A stretch of 64,000 nucleotides of DNA from Bacteroidota bacterium (GTDB lineage: Bacteria > Bacteroidota > Bacteroidia > Chitinophagales > Chitinophagaceae): the NCBI GenBank assembly GCA_018266555.1, contig JAFEAF010000001.1:186001-250000 (forward strand), written 5' to 3'. Positions 18,403 to 27,679 of the stretch are shown one piece after another (positions within the stretch are counted from its first letter, which is position 1; the number at the start of each line of letters is the position of its first letter). Position numbers and translations under genes: made by a program. Below the pieces are notes generated by a model. It saw only the letters and a program-made list of their open reading frames with translations. It was not told the origin of the DNA and ran no database searches.

Positions 18403-19551
18403 ATGAATGAAAAGAAAAGTGATAATGAGGTTTCAAAATCCCCTTTTCGGGTGGCGGGGGGGCTGAAAATAATAATAGCTGGCGGAGGAACAGGCGGACA
18501 TATTTTTCCGGCTATTGCTATTGCAAATGCTTTAAAAAAAACAAAACCGGATGTTGAGATTTTGTTTGTGGGTGCAAAAGGAAAAATGGAAATGGAAAAA
18601 GTACCGCAGGCGGGTTATAAAATTGAGGGAATTAACATAGCAGGTTTCAATAGAAGTTCTTTGATAAAAAATATAGGGTTACCATTTAAACTTTTGAAAA
18701 GTTTTTTCCAGGTACATTCTATCCTGAAAAAATTTAAACCGGATGCAGTGATTGGTGTAGGAGGGTATTCAAGTTTTCCGGTGTTGAGAGTAGCGCAGGC
18801 AAAAAGAATCCCAACGTTTATTCATGAATCGAATTCATTTGCCGGTAAGTCAAACATTTTACTTGGAAAAAAAACAACCAGAATTTTTGTTGCTGCGGAT
18901 GATATGGAAAAATTTTTTCCAAAAGACAAGATCGTCATTACCGGAAATCCTGTCCGAACAGCGATTTCAGGATCAGTGATAACACGAAGTGAAGGAGTAA
19001 AATTCTTTTCACTGGATGAAAACAAAAAAATTGTTCTTGTTTTTGGCGGTAGCCTCGGTGCCCGGTCTATTAATGAAGTAGTTGATAAAAATCTTGATGT
19101 GTTAATAGATGCTGGAATTCAACTGATCTGGCAGACAGGCAAGCCGTATGCTGGGAAAGCTAAAGAAAGAGTAGATGGAAAAAATTCTGTTTGGGTAAGC
19201 GACTTTATTACACAAATGGAATATGCGTATGCGGCCGCTGATATTGTGGTATCCCGTTCCGGTGCTATGACTGTTGCTGAGTTATGTGTAGCAAAAAAGC
19301 CGGTGTTGTTCGTACCATATCCTTTTGCAGCAGAAGATCATCAAACGGTGAATGCAATGCAACTGGTGAATAAAAAGGCAGCACTGATAGTGAAAGACAA
19401 TGCGGTGAATGAAAAACTGATCCCAATGATCATTGACCTGGCAAAGGATGAGAACAAGCAAAATGAATTGAAAAAAAATATTTCGGCGTTAGCAATAACT
19501 GATGCTGATAAAAAAATAGCTGAAGAAATTTTAAAAATCCTTGCTTCTTAA
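18403..19551 (+). CDS. murG: Lipid II synthase MurG
   Basis: Transfers GlcNAc from UDP-GlcNAc to lipid I, making lipid II at the inner membrane face. Beginning at the ATG at 18403 (a GTG immediately before is also in frame) there are 382 residues. The glycine loop GGGTGGH is at 27-33, preceded by KIIIA; GVGGYSSFPVLRVAQ, FIHESNSFAGKSN, FGGSLGARSINEVV and the sugar-binding PYPFAAEDHQTVNA follow. Normally MurG begins only a few residues before KIIIAGGG; here the first 21 residues (ending SPFRVAGGL) are encoded partly by a G/C palindromic repeat, so the extra N-terminus looks like an in-frame insertion. Confidence 0.95.
   Translation: MNEKKSDNEVSKSPFRVAGGLKIIIAGGGTGGHIFPAIAIANALKKTKPDVEILFVGAKGKMEMEKVPQAGYKIEGINIAGFNRSSLIKNIGLPFKLLKSFFQVHSILKKFKPDAVIGVGGYSSFPVLRVAQAKRIPTFIHESNSFAGKSNILLGKKTTRIFVAADDMEKFFPKDKIVITGNPVRTAISGSVITRSEGVKFFSLDENKKIVLVFGGSLGARSINEVVDKNLDVLIDAGIQLIWQTGKPYAGKAKERVDGKNSVWVSDFITQMEYAYAAADIVVSRSGAMTVAELCVAKKPVLFVPYPFAAEDHQTVNAMQLVNKKAALIVKDNAVNEKLIPMIIDLAKDENKQNELKKNISALAITDADKKIAEEILKILAS
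18431..18468. repeat. GC-rich palindromic repeat inside the murG start
   Basis: TTTCA (18431-18435) pairs with TGAAA (18464-18468), with CCCC and GGGGGGG runs inside. It codes for residues SKSPFRVAGGLK of MurG. The right half, GGGGGGCTGAAAAT, closely matches the copy upstream of murC. Confidence 0.55.
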
Positions 19552-19597
19552 AAGAACAAGGTAAAAGAAGGTCCAAGCAATACTGTCCTTATGAATT

Positions 19598-19611
19598 CCC
19601 CCTTCGGGGGG
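19598..19611. repeat. GC-rich palindromic repeat upstream of murC
   Basis: CCCCC (19598-19602), TTC, GGGGGG (19606-19611), followed by CTAAATGAAAATTG. It sits in the 99-bp murG-murC gap. No T run follows, so it is not an intrinsic terminator. Confidence 0.6.
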
Positions 19612-19650
19612 CTAAATGAAAATTGATTGATGTGTTTTGAAAACTAAGAA

Positions 19651-21027
19651 ATGAATGATGAAATTAAAAAGATCAGGTCGGTTTATTTTATCGGGATCGG
19701 TGGAATAGGAATGAGTGCATTAGCAAGATACTTTTTTTCCCGGGGAATCAAAGTGTCCGGGTATGATAAGACGGAAACGGCATTAACAAAAGAGTTGCAG
19801 CAAAGTGGTATTGAAGTTCATTACAAGGATGATGTTGGGTTAATTCCCAAAGAGGTTCAGTTGGTAGTTTATACTCCGGCCGTACCTAAGGATCATAAGG
19901 AGTTGGTTTTTTATCAGCATCATGGATATAGAGTAGTGAAACGAAGTGATGTGTTGCAACTGATTACTCAAAGTTCTTTTAATATATGTATAGCAGGTAC
20001 GCATGGCAAGACGACTATCACAACAATGGTTGCGCATGTACTGCGGGATAGCGGTTATGGCTGCAATGCTTTTCTCGGTGGTATTTCGGTAAACTATGAC
20101 ACAAATTTTTGGAACAGTGATAAAAATATTTGTGTTGTTGAGGCAGATGAGTATGACAGAAGTTTTTTGAAATTGAATCCGGATATAGCTGTAATTAGCG
20201 CAATGGATGCCGACCACCTGGATATTTACGGCACAGCAGAAGCAATGGAAAATGCTTTCATTGAATTCAGCAGTAGAGTAAGGCCAAATGGTTTGTTACT
20301 GGCTAAGCATGGATTGAAAAGAGAAAAAGATTTGAAAACGCTGAAACATTGGACGTATTGCTTGCACAATAAAAATGCAAATGCTTTTGCAACCAATATC
20401 CGGATGATGAATGGCAGTTATTGTTTTGATATGGAAATTGAAAAAAAAGTTATTAAGGATGTGGTGTTACACATCGGCGGTATGCACAATGTGGAAAATG
20501 CAGTGGCGGCGATTACGGTAGCGAAATATTTGGGAATAGAAGATAACAAAATAAAAAAAGCAGTCAGTTCTTTTAAAGGCGTGAAGAGAAGATTTGAGTA
20601 CATCATCAAAGAGGAACGGAATATTTATATTGATGATTATGCGCATCATCCTGAGGAATTGAGAGCACTCATTCACGGAGCAAAGAGCTTGTTCAGCGAT
20701 TGGAAATGTACCATCATTTTTCAACCGCATTTATACACTAGAACAAGAGATCTAGCAGATGGATTTGCCGAAGTGCTGGATGAAGCGGACGAAGTGATTT
20801 TGTTGCCGATTTATCCGGCAAGAGAATTACCGATAGAAAGAGTGAGCAGCCAAATGATTCTTGATCGAATGAAAAACGAAAATAAAAGAATAATGAGCAA
20901 AGAAGAATTGATGAATTGGGTAAAGGGATTTTCGAAATCAGAAGGAAAAAAAGTCTTACTCACATCCGGAGCGGGAGATATAGATATGCTGGTAGAGCCA
21001 ATTAAAAAAATATTTGAATTAAAATAG
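19651..21027 (+). CDS. murC: UDP-MurNAc:L-alanine ligase MurC
   Basis: First of the Mur ligases: attaches L-alanine to UDP-MurNAc with ATP. The 458 residues show the N-terminal nucleotide fold VYFIGIGGIGMSALA, VVYTPAVP, the ATP loop GTHGKTT at 116-122, EADEYDRSF and the C-terminal YIDDYAHHPEELRA plus FQPHLYTRTRDL. The arrangement follows the normal MurC domain order. The stop codon TAG overlaps the GTG start of ftsQ by one base (TAGTG), indicating coupled translation. The 99-bp gap upstream carries a palindromic repeat. Confidence 0.97.
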   Translation: MNDEIKKIRSVYFIGIGGIGMSALARYFFSRGIKVSGYDKTETALTKELQQSGIEVHYKDDVGLIPKEVQLVVYTPAVPKDHKELVFYQHHGYRVVKRSDVLQLITQSSFNICIAGTHGKTTITTMVAHVLRDSGYGCNAFLGGISVNYDTNFWNSDKNICVVEADEYDRSFLKLNPDIAVISAMDADHLDIYGTAEAMENAFIEFSSRVRPNGLLLAKHGLKREKDLKTLKHWTYCLHNKNANAFATNIRMMNGSYCFDMEIEKKVIKDVVLHIGGMHNVENAVAAITVAKYLGIEDNKIKKAVSSFKGVKRRFEYIIKEERNIYIDDYAHHPEELRALIHGAKSLFSDWKCTIIFQPHLYTRTRDLADGFAEVLDEADEVILLPIYPARELPIERVSSQMILDRMKNENKRIMSKEELMNWVKGFSKSEGKKVLLTSGAGDIDMLVEPIKKIFELK

Positions 21028-22067
21028 TGGATACAAAAAGAACGATACGAAAAGTTTTATTCACTGCCATTTGGCTGGTAGTTAGCGGTGGACTGGTCAC
21101 TTTATTGGTGGCGGCAATTGCTAAAAAGAATAAAGAACTGTGCAGCGATTACCAGGTTACAGTAAATGGAAACCAGGGCAAACATTTTATTGAAAGCAAA
21201 GATATACTTCAGCTACTGTATGTGTCCGCTCATGGGAAAATAAAAGGACAACTCTTATCGGGAGTTGATATGCACCGGATGGAAGATCTTTTGAAGAAAA
21301 ATGTTTGGATACAGGATGCGCAACTGTATTTCGATAATAGAGATATACTGCATGTTACCGTGACTGAAAGGGAACCGGTTGCAAGGATATTTACAACGGG
21401 AAACAAATCATTTTACATTGACAATAATTTAAAACGGTTGCCACTTTCTGACAAAGTTTCGGCAGATGTTCCTGTATTTACCGATTATCCTGAAAAAATT
21501 AGTACTTCAAAAGACAGCGCCCTGATGATGGATGTAAAAAATATTGCAACATTTATTTTGAGCAATTCATTCTGGATGTCGCAAGTGGCGCAGATAGATA
21601 TGGATGACGATTATAAGTTTGATATGATACCTGTTGTGGGCAATCATACGGTTGAATTGGGTGATGGAAAAAACATAGCTGAAAAATTCGGGAGGCTGAT
21701 GGTGTTTTATAAAGAAGTGTTGAGCAAAACCGGTTTTGATAAATATGCAAGCATTGATGTCCGGTTTGCCGGCCAGGTAGTAGCAGTGAAGGGAAAAGCA
21801 ATGACAAAGGTGGATTCAGCTCAGTTAAGAAAAAATGTGGAGAAGCTGATGCAGCAGGCGCAACAAATGCAAAGTGACACTGCTTTTACTACAAATCAAA
21901 TAATTGAAAAACCGTTGATGACAAAAGATTCGATGGAAGAAGAGGAAAGTAAACCGGAAATAAAAAAAGAAAATAAACCCGATCCCGCCCCTGTGAAACT
22001 TATTTTAAAAAAGAGACCCGGAGAAAAACCCCCAAAAGCGAAAGCTGTAATACCTGAAAAAAATTGA
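21027..22067 (+). CDS. ftsQ: Cell division protein FtsQ/DivIB
   Basis: 346 residues: a short cytoplasmic tail, one membrane segment (about 10-28, VLFTAIWLVVSGGLVTLLV), then a periplasmic part. The region after about residue 50 (HFIESKDILQLLY, VWIQDAQLYFDNRDILHVTVTEREPVARIF) fits the POTRA and beta domains that recruit FtsL/FtsB. The tail after about 290 is low-complexity, rich in Lys, Glu and Pro, and probably disordered. FtsQ is poorly conserved; the call relies on topology and its place between murC and ftsA. The start is GTG at 21027, overlapping the murC stop. Confidence 0.88.
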   Translation: MDTKRTIRKVLFTAIWLVVSGGLVTLLVAAIAKKNKELCSDYQVTVNGNQGKHFIESKDILQLLYVSAHGKIKGQLLSGVDMHRMEDLLKKNVWIQDAQLYFDNRDILHVTVTEREPVARIFTTGNKSFYIDNNLKRLPLSDKVSADVPVFTDYPEKISTSKDSALMMDVKNIATFILSNSFWMSQVAQIDMDDDYKFDMIPVVGNHTVELGDGKNIAEKFGRLMVFYKEVLSKTGFDKYASIDVRFAGQVVAVKGKAMTKVDSAQLRKNVEKLMQQAQQMQSDTAFTTNQIIEKPLMTKDSMEEEESKPEIKKENKPDPAPVKLILKKRPGEKPPKAKAVIPEKN

Positions 22068-22116
22068 AATAAATTTTGAAATGAATTTAATTGTAAACAA
22101 CTAAAAACAGCATACT

Positions 22117-23490
22117 ATGAACAACGAACAACCCATTATCGTCGGTCTTGATATCGGAACTACCAAGATCGCAGTGATTGCCGGAAGAAAAAATGAATTC
22201 GGAAAATTAGAAATTCTCGGATTTGGCCGTGCCAACAGCAATGGTGTAAAGCATGGACAAGTATTAAACATTGACGAAACAATCAAAGCCATTAAAACCG
22301 CTTTAGATGATTGTCTTTTGTCTAATCCCAGCCTGACTTTTAAAGATGTGTATGTAGGAGTAGCCGGGCATCATATAAAAAGTTTGCAGACAAGAGGTGA
22401 TATCGTTCGTCAAAGTACTGAAAACGAAATTACTCAAAAAGAGATTGATCAGCTTATAGAAGATCAATACAAAACCTATATACCTGCCGGCGATCAGATC
22501 ATTGATGTGATAGCCCAGGAATTTACCGTTGATAATTTTCAAAACATCCCCAACCCGATCGGTTATGGCGGAGTAAAAGTGGGAGCGAATTTTCATATCA
22601 TCACCGGTGATAAGAATGCAATAAAAAATATTAACCGTAGCGTGATGAAAGCCGGATTGATTACAAAAGATCTTGTTTTGCAACCATTAGCTTCTTCTTC
22701 TGCCGTTATGGGGCAGGAAGATTTAGAATCCGGTGTAGCTATTGTGGATATAGGCGGCGGCACTACGGATATCGCTGTGTTCTATGAAGGAATTTTGAAA
22801 CATACTGCTGTGATTCCTTTTGCAGGAGAAAATATTACGAATGATATTAAAACAGGTTTAGGCGTTTTGAAAACGCAGGCCGAAGCCATGAAAGTGCAAT
22901 TCGGCAGTGCGTTATCAAATGAAGCTAAATCGAATGCCTATATCACTATTCCGGGATTGAGAGGAATGCCTGCCAAAGAAATCAGTGTAAAAAATCTTGC
23001 AAATATCATACAGGCAAGAATGAGTGAGATACTTGATTTTGTTACCTATCATCTCAAACAGGTTGGCCTTGATAACAAAGCGTTGAATGGCGGTGTGGTT
23101 CTTACCGGTGGCGGATCACAATTAAAACATCTGATTCAGCTTACAGAATATGTAACAGGGTTACCTGCAAGAATCGGTTTCCCCAATGAACATTTAGCCG
23201 CAGGCCATATTGAAGAATTGGCAAAGCCAACCTACTCCACTTGTATCGGACTTATTCTGAAAGGCTATGACGATTATGAACACAACCGTAAACAATTTGA
23301 AAAAGAATTTAGAAAAGTGGAAGTGCCGGATGGATTGAAAAGATCAGAAGAAGAAGAAGTGTTGGTAGATGCCGCAGGAGAAGTAAGTAAAGAAAAAGTG
23401 GAAAAAAGAAAAGGGCTTCAGAATTTCTGGGGAAAATTCAAAGACGGAATTATTGATTTGTTCAAAGAAGAGGAGGATAAACATTTATAA
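22117..23490 (+). CDS. ftsA: Cell division protein FtsA
   Basis: Actin-like ATPase that anchors FtsZ filaments to the membrane. The 457 residues show phosphate-1 IVGLDIGTTKIAVIAG, the 1C-domain region (VYVGVAGHHIKS), phosphate-2 VAIVDIGGGTTDIAVF and the adenosine motif GVVLTGGGSQLKHL. The tail ends in NFWGKFKDGIIDLFKEE, an amphipathic helix suited to membrane targeting. Length and order are standard; the insert before the terminal helix (about 400-435) is Glu/Lys-rich. ftsZ follows after 147 bp. Confidence 0.97.
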   Translation: MNNEQPIIVGLDIGTTKIAVIAGRKNEFGKLEILGFGRANSNGVKHGQVLNIDETIKAIKTALDDCLLSNPSLTFKDVYVGVAGHHIKSLQTRGDIVRQSTENEITQKEIDQLIEDQYKTYIPAGDQIIDVIAQEFTVDNFQNIPNPIGYGGVKVGANFHIITGDKNAIKNINRSVMKAGLITKDLVLQPLASSSAVMGQEDLESGVAIVDIGGGTTDIAVFYEGILKHTAVIPFAGENITNDIKTGLGVLKTQAEAMKVQFGSALSNEAKSNAYITIPGLRGMPAKEISVKNLANIIQARMSEILDFVTYHLKQVGLDNKALNGGVVLTGGGSQLKHLIQLTEYVTGLPARIGFPNEHLAAGHIEELAKPTYSTCIGLILKGYDDYEHNRKQFEKEFRKVEVPDGLKRSEEEEVLVDAAGEVSKEKVEKRKGLQNFWGKFKDGIIDLFKEEEDKHL

Positions 23491-23637
23491 TGATCCAGAT
23501 CCCCCAAAAGTATTTTTGAATACTCTGAAAAACTAAACAGTTCTTTCACCCGTGAAAAAAATAAATATTTCAATTTAATAACAGCTTCATAAGTCTCCCC
23601 ACAGGAAGATTCAAATGAGGCCTCAAATCTTTAATCT

Positions 23638-25560
23638 ATGATACATTTTGATCTGCCAAAAGAAAAATCATCTATCATTAAAGTGATTGGTGTAGGCGGC
23701 GGCGGTGGCAACGCTGTGAACTATATGTTCAGCCAGGGAATTGACGGCGTCAATTTCATAATCTGTAATACAGATGCGCAGGCATTGGCCAATAGTCATA
23801 TTCCTAACCGTGTTCAGTTGGGGCCGCATCTTACACAAGGATTAGGAGCCGGCGCCAATCCGGAGATTGGTCGGCAGGCTACAGAAGAATCTTTGGAAGA
23901 AATCAAACGCATTCTTGAAGTCAACACCAAGATGGCGTTTATCACTGTGGGCATGGGCGGTGGCACCGGCACCGGCGGCGCACCCATCATTGCAAAAATT
24001 TGTAAAGATCTAGGCATTCTTACTGTGGGCATTGTCACTACTCCATTTACTTATGAAGGAAAAAAACGACAACTGCAGGCAGAAGAAGGAATCAAAACCA
24101 TGAAGCAATATGTGGATACATTGCTTATCATCAGCAATGATAAACTGCGTCATCAGTTTGGAAACCTGAAAATGCGGGAAGCATTTGCAAAAGCTGATAA
24201 TGTTTTGGCAACGGCTGCAAAATGTATCACCGATGTTATCAACAGCACCGGCCAAATCAATGTGGACTTTGCTGATGTGTGTACGGTAATGAGAAATGGC
24301 GGTGTGGCCATACTTGGCAGTGCTTCCGCATCCGGGGAAAACCGTGCACAAAGAGCAATTGAAGAAGCATTGAATTCTCCATTGCTGAATGATAACGAAA
24401 TTCAGGGAGCAAAGTGGATACTCATCAATATCAATTCTTCTGAAGGCGATCATGAATTCAGCATGGATGAAGTAGAGGTGATACAAAATCATTTATTATC
24501 GCAGACAGGAGAAAACACTGATGTGATACTGGGATTGGGATATGATAATACCCTCAATGATCAATTAGGCATTACACTCATTGCAACCGGATTTCAACAT
24601 AAAGATCCATTTGACAAAGCGAATTTTAAGAAAGAGAAAAAAGAAGATAAGATTGTAATGGTGTTGGGACAAAAGACAGAAGAAAAACCAAAAGAAGATA
24701 TTAAAGAAGAAAAGCTTGTTGCTAAGCAAGAAGAGAAAAAAGAAAATCCATTGACGCCAAAACTGGTTGAAGAAGATACCATGTTGGATACACCCATGCC
24801 TACGATGAATGATATGATACAGGCAGAGGATAAAAATCCCATCATTCATTGGGAATTAGAAACAGAAGAATCCAAACCGGCACAAAAAATCGTAGAAAGC
24901 ACAGGGGCAACTACGGTGAATAAATTGTGGATGGAGAAAAAAGAAGAGAAGTTAAATTCGCCTGTTCAGTCACCATCCGTATCACATTCAAAAAAATTAG
25001 AAGAAACAGTAACAGCAAAAGATAGTGCCGCCCCGCTGTCTGCAGCATCGGGAGGCTACCTTGCAAGGCCATCCAATATCTACGCAGAAACAAAAGCAGA
25101 GGTATCCACCTCAATGCCTTCTGCCGAAGAACCGGTCCCTTCTGTTAATCGAAACGCTGAAGAAGAGGAACTCCTCGATCTTCAGATGCAGATGGTAGAA
25201 CGGGATGACATTCCTGCGGCGGATATGCCGTTGGCTTATCAGGCTCATCCCGATGACAATCGGGAACCTTTGTTTCCTGAGGTTGAGGATTCTGCTCTGC
25301 AGGACGAAGCCGAAGATCAAAAACGTAGGGCGGCAGAACGATTACAAAAGTTGCGCAACTTATCGTTCAATATAAATACGGCCGACCCCAATAATGAGTT
25401 TGAAACTGTGCCGGCTTATATCCGCCGCAATATGGAATTGTACAACAACAGTTCTGCAGCAGAAAATTTTTACAGCAACTACGAAGTCAAAACTGACGGA
25501 AATAATCAATCACAAATCAGTACAATCAATACATTCCTGGATGGAAAGAAACCGGATTAA
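23638..25560 (+). CDS. ftsZ: Cell division protein FtsZ
   Basis: Tubulin-like GTPase that forms the Z-ring. 640 residues: GTP-binding loop GGGTGTGGAP at 107-116, VGGGGGNAVN at 19-28, and the catalytic T7 loop NVDFADV at 208-214; the globular part ends near 322. After it comes a very long linker of roughly 270 residues, rich in Glu, Lys and Pro, then a C-terminal peptide VPAYIRRN at about 591-598 that resembles the FtsA-binding tail, followed by another 42 residues. E. coli FtsZ has 383 residues, so the linker is several times longer, though long linkers are known in this phylum. It is last in the dcw cluster and ends in a strong terminator. Confidence 0.98.
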   Translation: MIHFDLPKEKSSIIKVIGVGGGGGNAVNYMFSQGIDGVNFIICNTDAQALANSHIPNRVQLGPHLTQGLGAGANPEIGRQATEESLEEIKRILEVNTKMAFITVGMGGGTGTGGAPIIAKICKDLGILTVGIVTTPFTYEGKKRQLQAEEGIKTMKQYVDTLLIISNDKLRHQFGNLKMREAFAKADNVLATAAKCITDVINSTGQINVDFADVCTVMRNGGVAILGSASASGENRAQRAIEEALNSPLLNDNEIQGAKWILININSSEGDHEFSMDEVEVIQNHLLSQTGENTDVILGLGYDNTLNDQLGITLIATGFQHKDPFDKANFKKEKKEDKIVMVLGQKTEEKPKEDIKEEKLVAKQEEKKENPLTPKLVEEDTMLDTPMPTMNDMIQAEDKNPIIHWELETEESKPAQKIVESTGATTVNKLWMEKKEEKLNSPVQSPSVSHSKKLEETVTAKDSAAPLSAASGGYLARPSNIYAETKAEVSTSMPSAEEPVPSVNRNAEEEELLDLQMQMVERDDIPAADMPLAYQAHPDDNREPLFPEVEDSALQDEAEDQKRRAAERLQKLRNLSFNINTADPNNEFETVPAYIRRNMELYNNSSAAENFYSNYEVKTDGNNQSQISTINTFLDGKKPD

Positions 25561-25641
25561 ATGAATCTGGCCCTCGGGCAGATCAATTTATAGTTCGTTC
25601 CAATGAAGCCGCCAATTATTTGGCTAGTGTTTTTAGTTGTT

Positions 25642-25669
25642 CTCCCGATTTCCATCGGGAGATTTTTTT
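25642..25669 (+). terminator. Intrinsic terminator after ftsZ
   Basis: Perfect 8-bp stem CTCCCGAT (25642-25649) with ATCGGGAG (25654-25661), a TTCC loop and a T7 run at 25663-25669. It closes the dcw cluster about 80 bp after the ftsZ stop. Its core CCCGAT-ATCGGG recurs at 45638-45657. Confidence 0.85.
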
Positions 25670-25810
25670 GCACTGAGCCTGGCGAAGCGTGATTTTGTAC
25701 CAGGCTGTAGTGCTACTATCATCATTCCTTGCAGCCTGTCCCGGTTATTCGGGATCGCACTATTGTACTGCAGTAATTCTATTCAGCAATAGCTATTAGC
25801 GTTGCAAAAC

Positions 25811-25911
25811 GCTGCGAAATATTTTGTTTGGCAGTATTATTATATCGTTGTGGTATTGTAAAAATCTGGCGGCTTTTAGCAAATAGCTGCGAAGACAGGA
25901 GACTTCGCAGA
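25811..25911. repeat. Hairpin-rich repeat, copy A
   Basis: Two modules. The first, around 25814-25847, carries TGCGAAATATTTTGTTTGGC and then ATTATTATATCG. The second, 25866-25911, runs from CTGGCGGCTTTTAGCAAAT to a perfect 8-bp hairpin CTGCGAAG (25887-25894) with CTTCGCAG (25903-25910). Copies B and C show both modules in the same order and orientation. Confidence 0.6.
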
Positions 25912-26000
25912 GCCGACTTTGAACTGCTTAAATAAAAAATGAAAGAACAATACATTTTACAAACACAATTGTACCTATTCAAACTGCAAATAAAAAGGCT

Positions 26001-26129
26001 TGCGAAACATTTTGTTTCGCAGCATTATTATATCGCAGCAATGAAATAAACCTGAAAACTTGACGGCGCTTTGTGAAATTGTAGTCTGGTGACTTTTGAC
26101 AATTGGCTTCGAAGCCAGGAAACAACTCC
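26001..26129. repeat. Hairpin-rich repeat, copy B
   Basis: Module 1 has a perfect hairpin TGCGAAAC (26001-26008) with GTTTCGCA (26014-26021), followed by GCATTATTATATCGCAGC. Module 2 (26087-26129) contains GACTTTTGACAATTGGCT and a 12-bp palindrome GGCTTCGAAGCC at 26105-26116. It ends just downstream of the M20 peptidase stop codon. Confidence 0.6.
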
Positions 26130-26161
26130 TAACAGGTAAGCTTGCTCCTTCGCTTGAAATT

Positions 26162-27679
26162 CTATTCTGTTTTTTTCAATTTACTTTCTTCGTCAGCTAC
26201 ATGTTGTAAATAATAGCAGTAAATCAATTGCCCCTTACGAATACTGGATAGCCTGAAAAATTCATTGGCAGCATGCCATTTTTCATCAGGTTGTTCAAAG
26301 CCTAATGAATAGGGATAAACTCCCAACGTTTCTTTAATATCAATTAAAGGACCGGTAGAAAAACCTGCGCCAATTTGCAAGGGCTGCTTGCCATAAATTT
26401 TTACTAACGCATCTGATACATAAGTAAAGGCTTTAGTGTTTACAGGAAATTTTATAGGACTTGCATAGCCTGTGTCGAATTTATATGTAACAGATGCACC
26501 AACAGGGCAGTTTTTATTTATATGCTTTACAATCAAATCAATAATTTCTTTACCTGATTGATTATTTACCAACCTGCAGGTTATTCTTGCCATAGCATTG
26601 CCGGGAATAATATTTGCGTGTCCTTCTGCTGCAGTATAGCCGCTTTGCATACCCACTATTTCAAGCGTAGGACGATACCAAACTCTTTCAAGCGGCAAAT
26701 AGCTTGTGTCACCTGCTTCTGCTGTTGTGCCCAACAATTTCATATCGTCCAATTTATTGTAAGGAATTTTTTTTAGCATTTCTTTTTCTGCTGAAGTTGC
26801 AGGTACAACTTTATCATAAAATCCTTCGACGGCTACATTACCTTCTTTAGTATAAAATGAAGCGATGATTTGAGACATTATCACTGCAGCATTGGGAGTT
26901 TTTCCTCCAAACATTCCGGAATGTGCATCTGTATTAGCTGTTTTTATATTAAACTCCAATATGGCTGCACCTCTTAAGCTCATTAAAATTTCCGGAGTAG
27001 TTTCACTGTATTGGCTACCATCGGCATTTAAAGCAAAGTCGGCTTTTAATAAAGTGGCATTCCGGTGGATAAAGTTTTTAAAATTCGGGCTCCCTTTTTC
27101 TTCTTCGCCGTCAAAGATGAACTTGACATTCACAGGCAATTTTCCATCTGTATGCAGCATGGCTTCAACTGCCCAAATGGTTATCATCACACCACTTTTA
27201 TCATCACTTGCCCCACGACCAAATAGTTTACCCTCCATTACTTTTGGTGTAAAAGGCGGATTAACCCATTCCGATTCCTTCACGGGTTGCACATCGTAAT
27301 GAGCATAAATCAAAACGGTGGGTTTGCCCGGCGCTTTGTCCCAACAGCCATACACCACAGGATTTCCGTCAGTAGGTATAGTTTGTGCTGTTGTCATACC
27401 AATAGTTTTTAATTTATTCACTAACCAGGCAGCCGCTTTGTCAATATCAGTTTTGTGCGAAGGGATAGAGGATATACTTGGAATAGAAATCAAATCCATA
27501 AATTCTTTTAAATGTGCCTCATTATGAACATCAATATATTTTTCATAAGCGGCAAGTGATGATTTTCCTTGTTCCTTTTTTGAGATATCAGAATCAGGCT
27601 TCTGAGCGGTTGAACTCGTATTAACCAATAAGTTTAAGCTGGCAAACATTGCCAGGACTAAAGTTCTTGAAAATGTCAT
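26162..27679 (-). CDS. Secreted M20-family peptidase
   Basis: 505 residues with an N-terminal signal peptide (about 1-26), so periplasmic or outside the cell. It is a zinc metallopeptidase of the M20 carboxypeptidase/dipeptidase type: LIYAHYDVQPV (metal-binding His, general Asp), LFGRGASDDKSGVM (bridging Asp), FDGEEEKGSPNF (catalytic Glu pair) and a terminal Glu/His region. The lid domain (about 230-360) contains the typical RGAAILEFNIKTANTDAHSG with its DAHSG core. Closest types hydrolyse dipeptides or small N-acylated amino acids; the exact substrate cannot be read from sequence. It is a single-gene unit flanked on both sides by copies of a hairpin-rich repeat. Confidence 0.92.
   Translation of the reverse strand: MTFSRTLVLAMFASLNLLVNTSSTAQKPDSDISKKEQGKSSLAAYEKYIDVHNEAHLKEFMDLISIPSISSIPSHKTDIDKAAAWLVNKLKTIGMTTAQTIPTDGNPVVYGCWDKAPGKPTVLIYAHYDVQPVKESEWVNPPFTPKVMEGKLFGRGASDDKSGVMITIWAVEAMLHTDGKLPVNVKFIFDGEEEKGSPNFKNFIHRNATLLKADFALNADGSQYSETTPEILMSLRGAAILEFNIKTANTDAHSGMFGGKTPNAAVIMSQIIASFYTKEGNVAVEGFYDKVVPATSAEKEMLKKIPYNKLDDMKLLGTTAEAGDTSYLPLERVWYRPTLEIVGMQSGYTAAEGHANIIPGNAMARITCRLVNNQSGKEIIDLIVKHINKNCPVGASVTYKFDTGYASPIKFPVNTKAFTYVSDALVKIYGKQPLQIGAGFSTGPLIDIKETLGVYPYSLGFEQPDEKWHAANEFFRLSSIRKGQLIYCYYLQHVADEESKLKKTE

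Larger units (their letters stand above)
25670..26161. other. Non-coding stretch between ftsZ and the M20 gene
   Basis: About 490 bp with no believable gene. It holds a small hairpin TCCCG (25739-25743) with CGGGA (25750-25754), and two copies of a degenerate hairpin-rich repeat (described separately). A 67-codon open frame on the minus strand is made mostly of repeat sequence and is not called. Confidence 0.6.

Noticed and set aside
25779-25982. A 67-codon minus-strand open frame downstream of ftsZ
   Set aside because: It is made mostly of repeat copy A and has no family resemblance. Its similarity to a frame over copy C comes from the repeat.
25670-26161. CRISPR array or transposon near repeat copies
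   Set aside because: The copies are degenerate, few and unevenly spaced, with no spacer pattern, cas gene or transposase.
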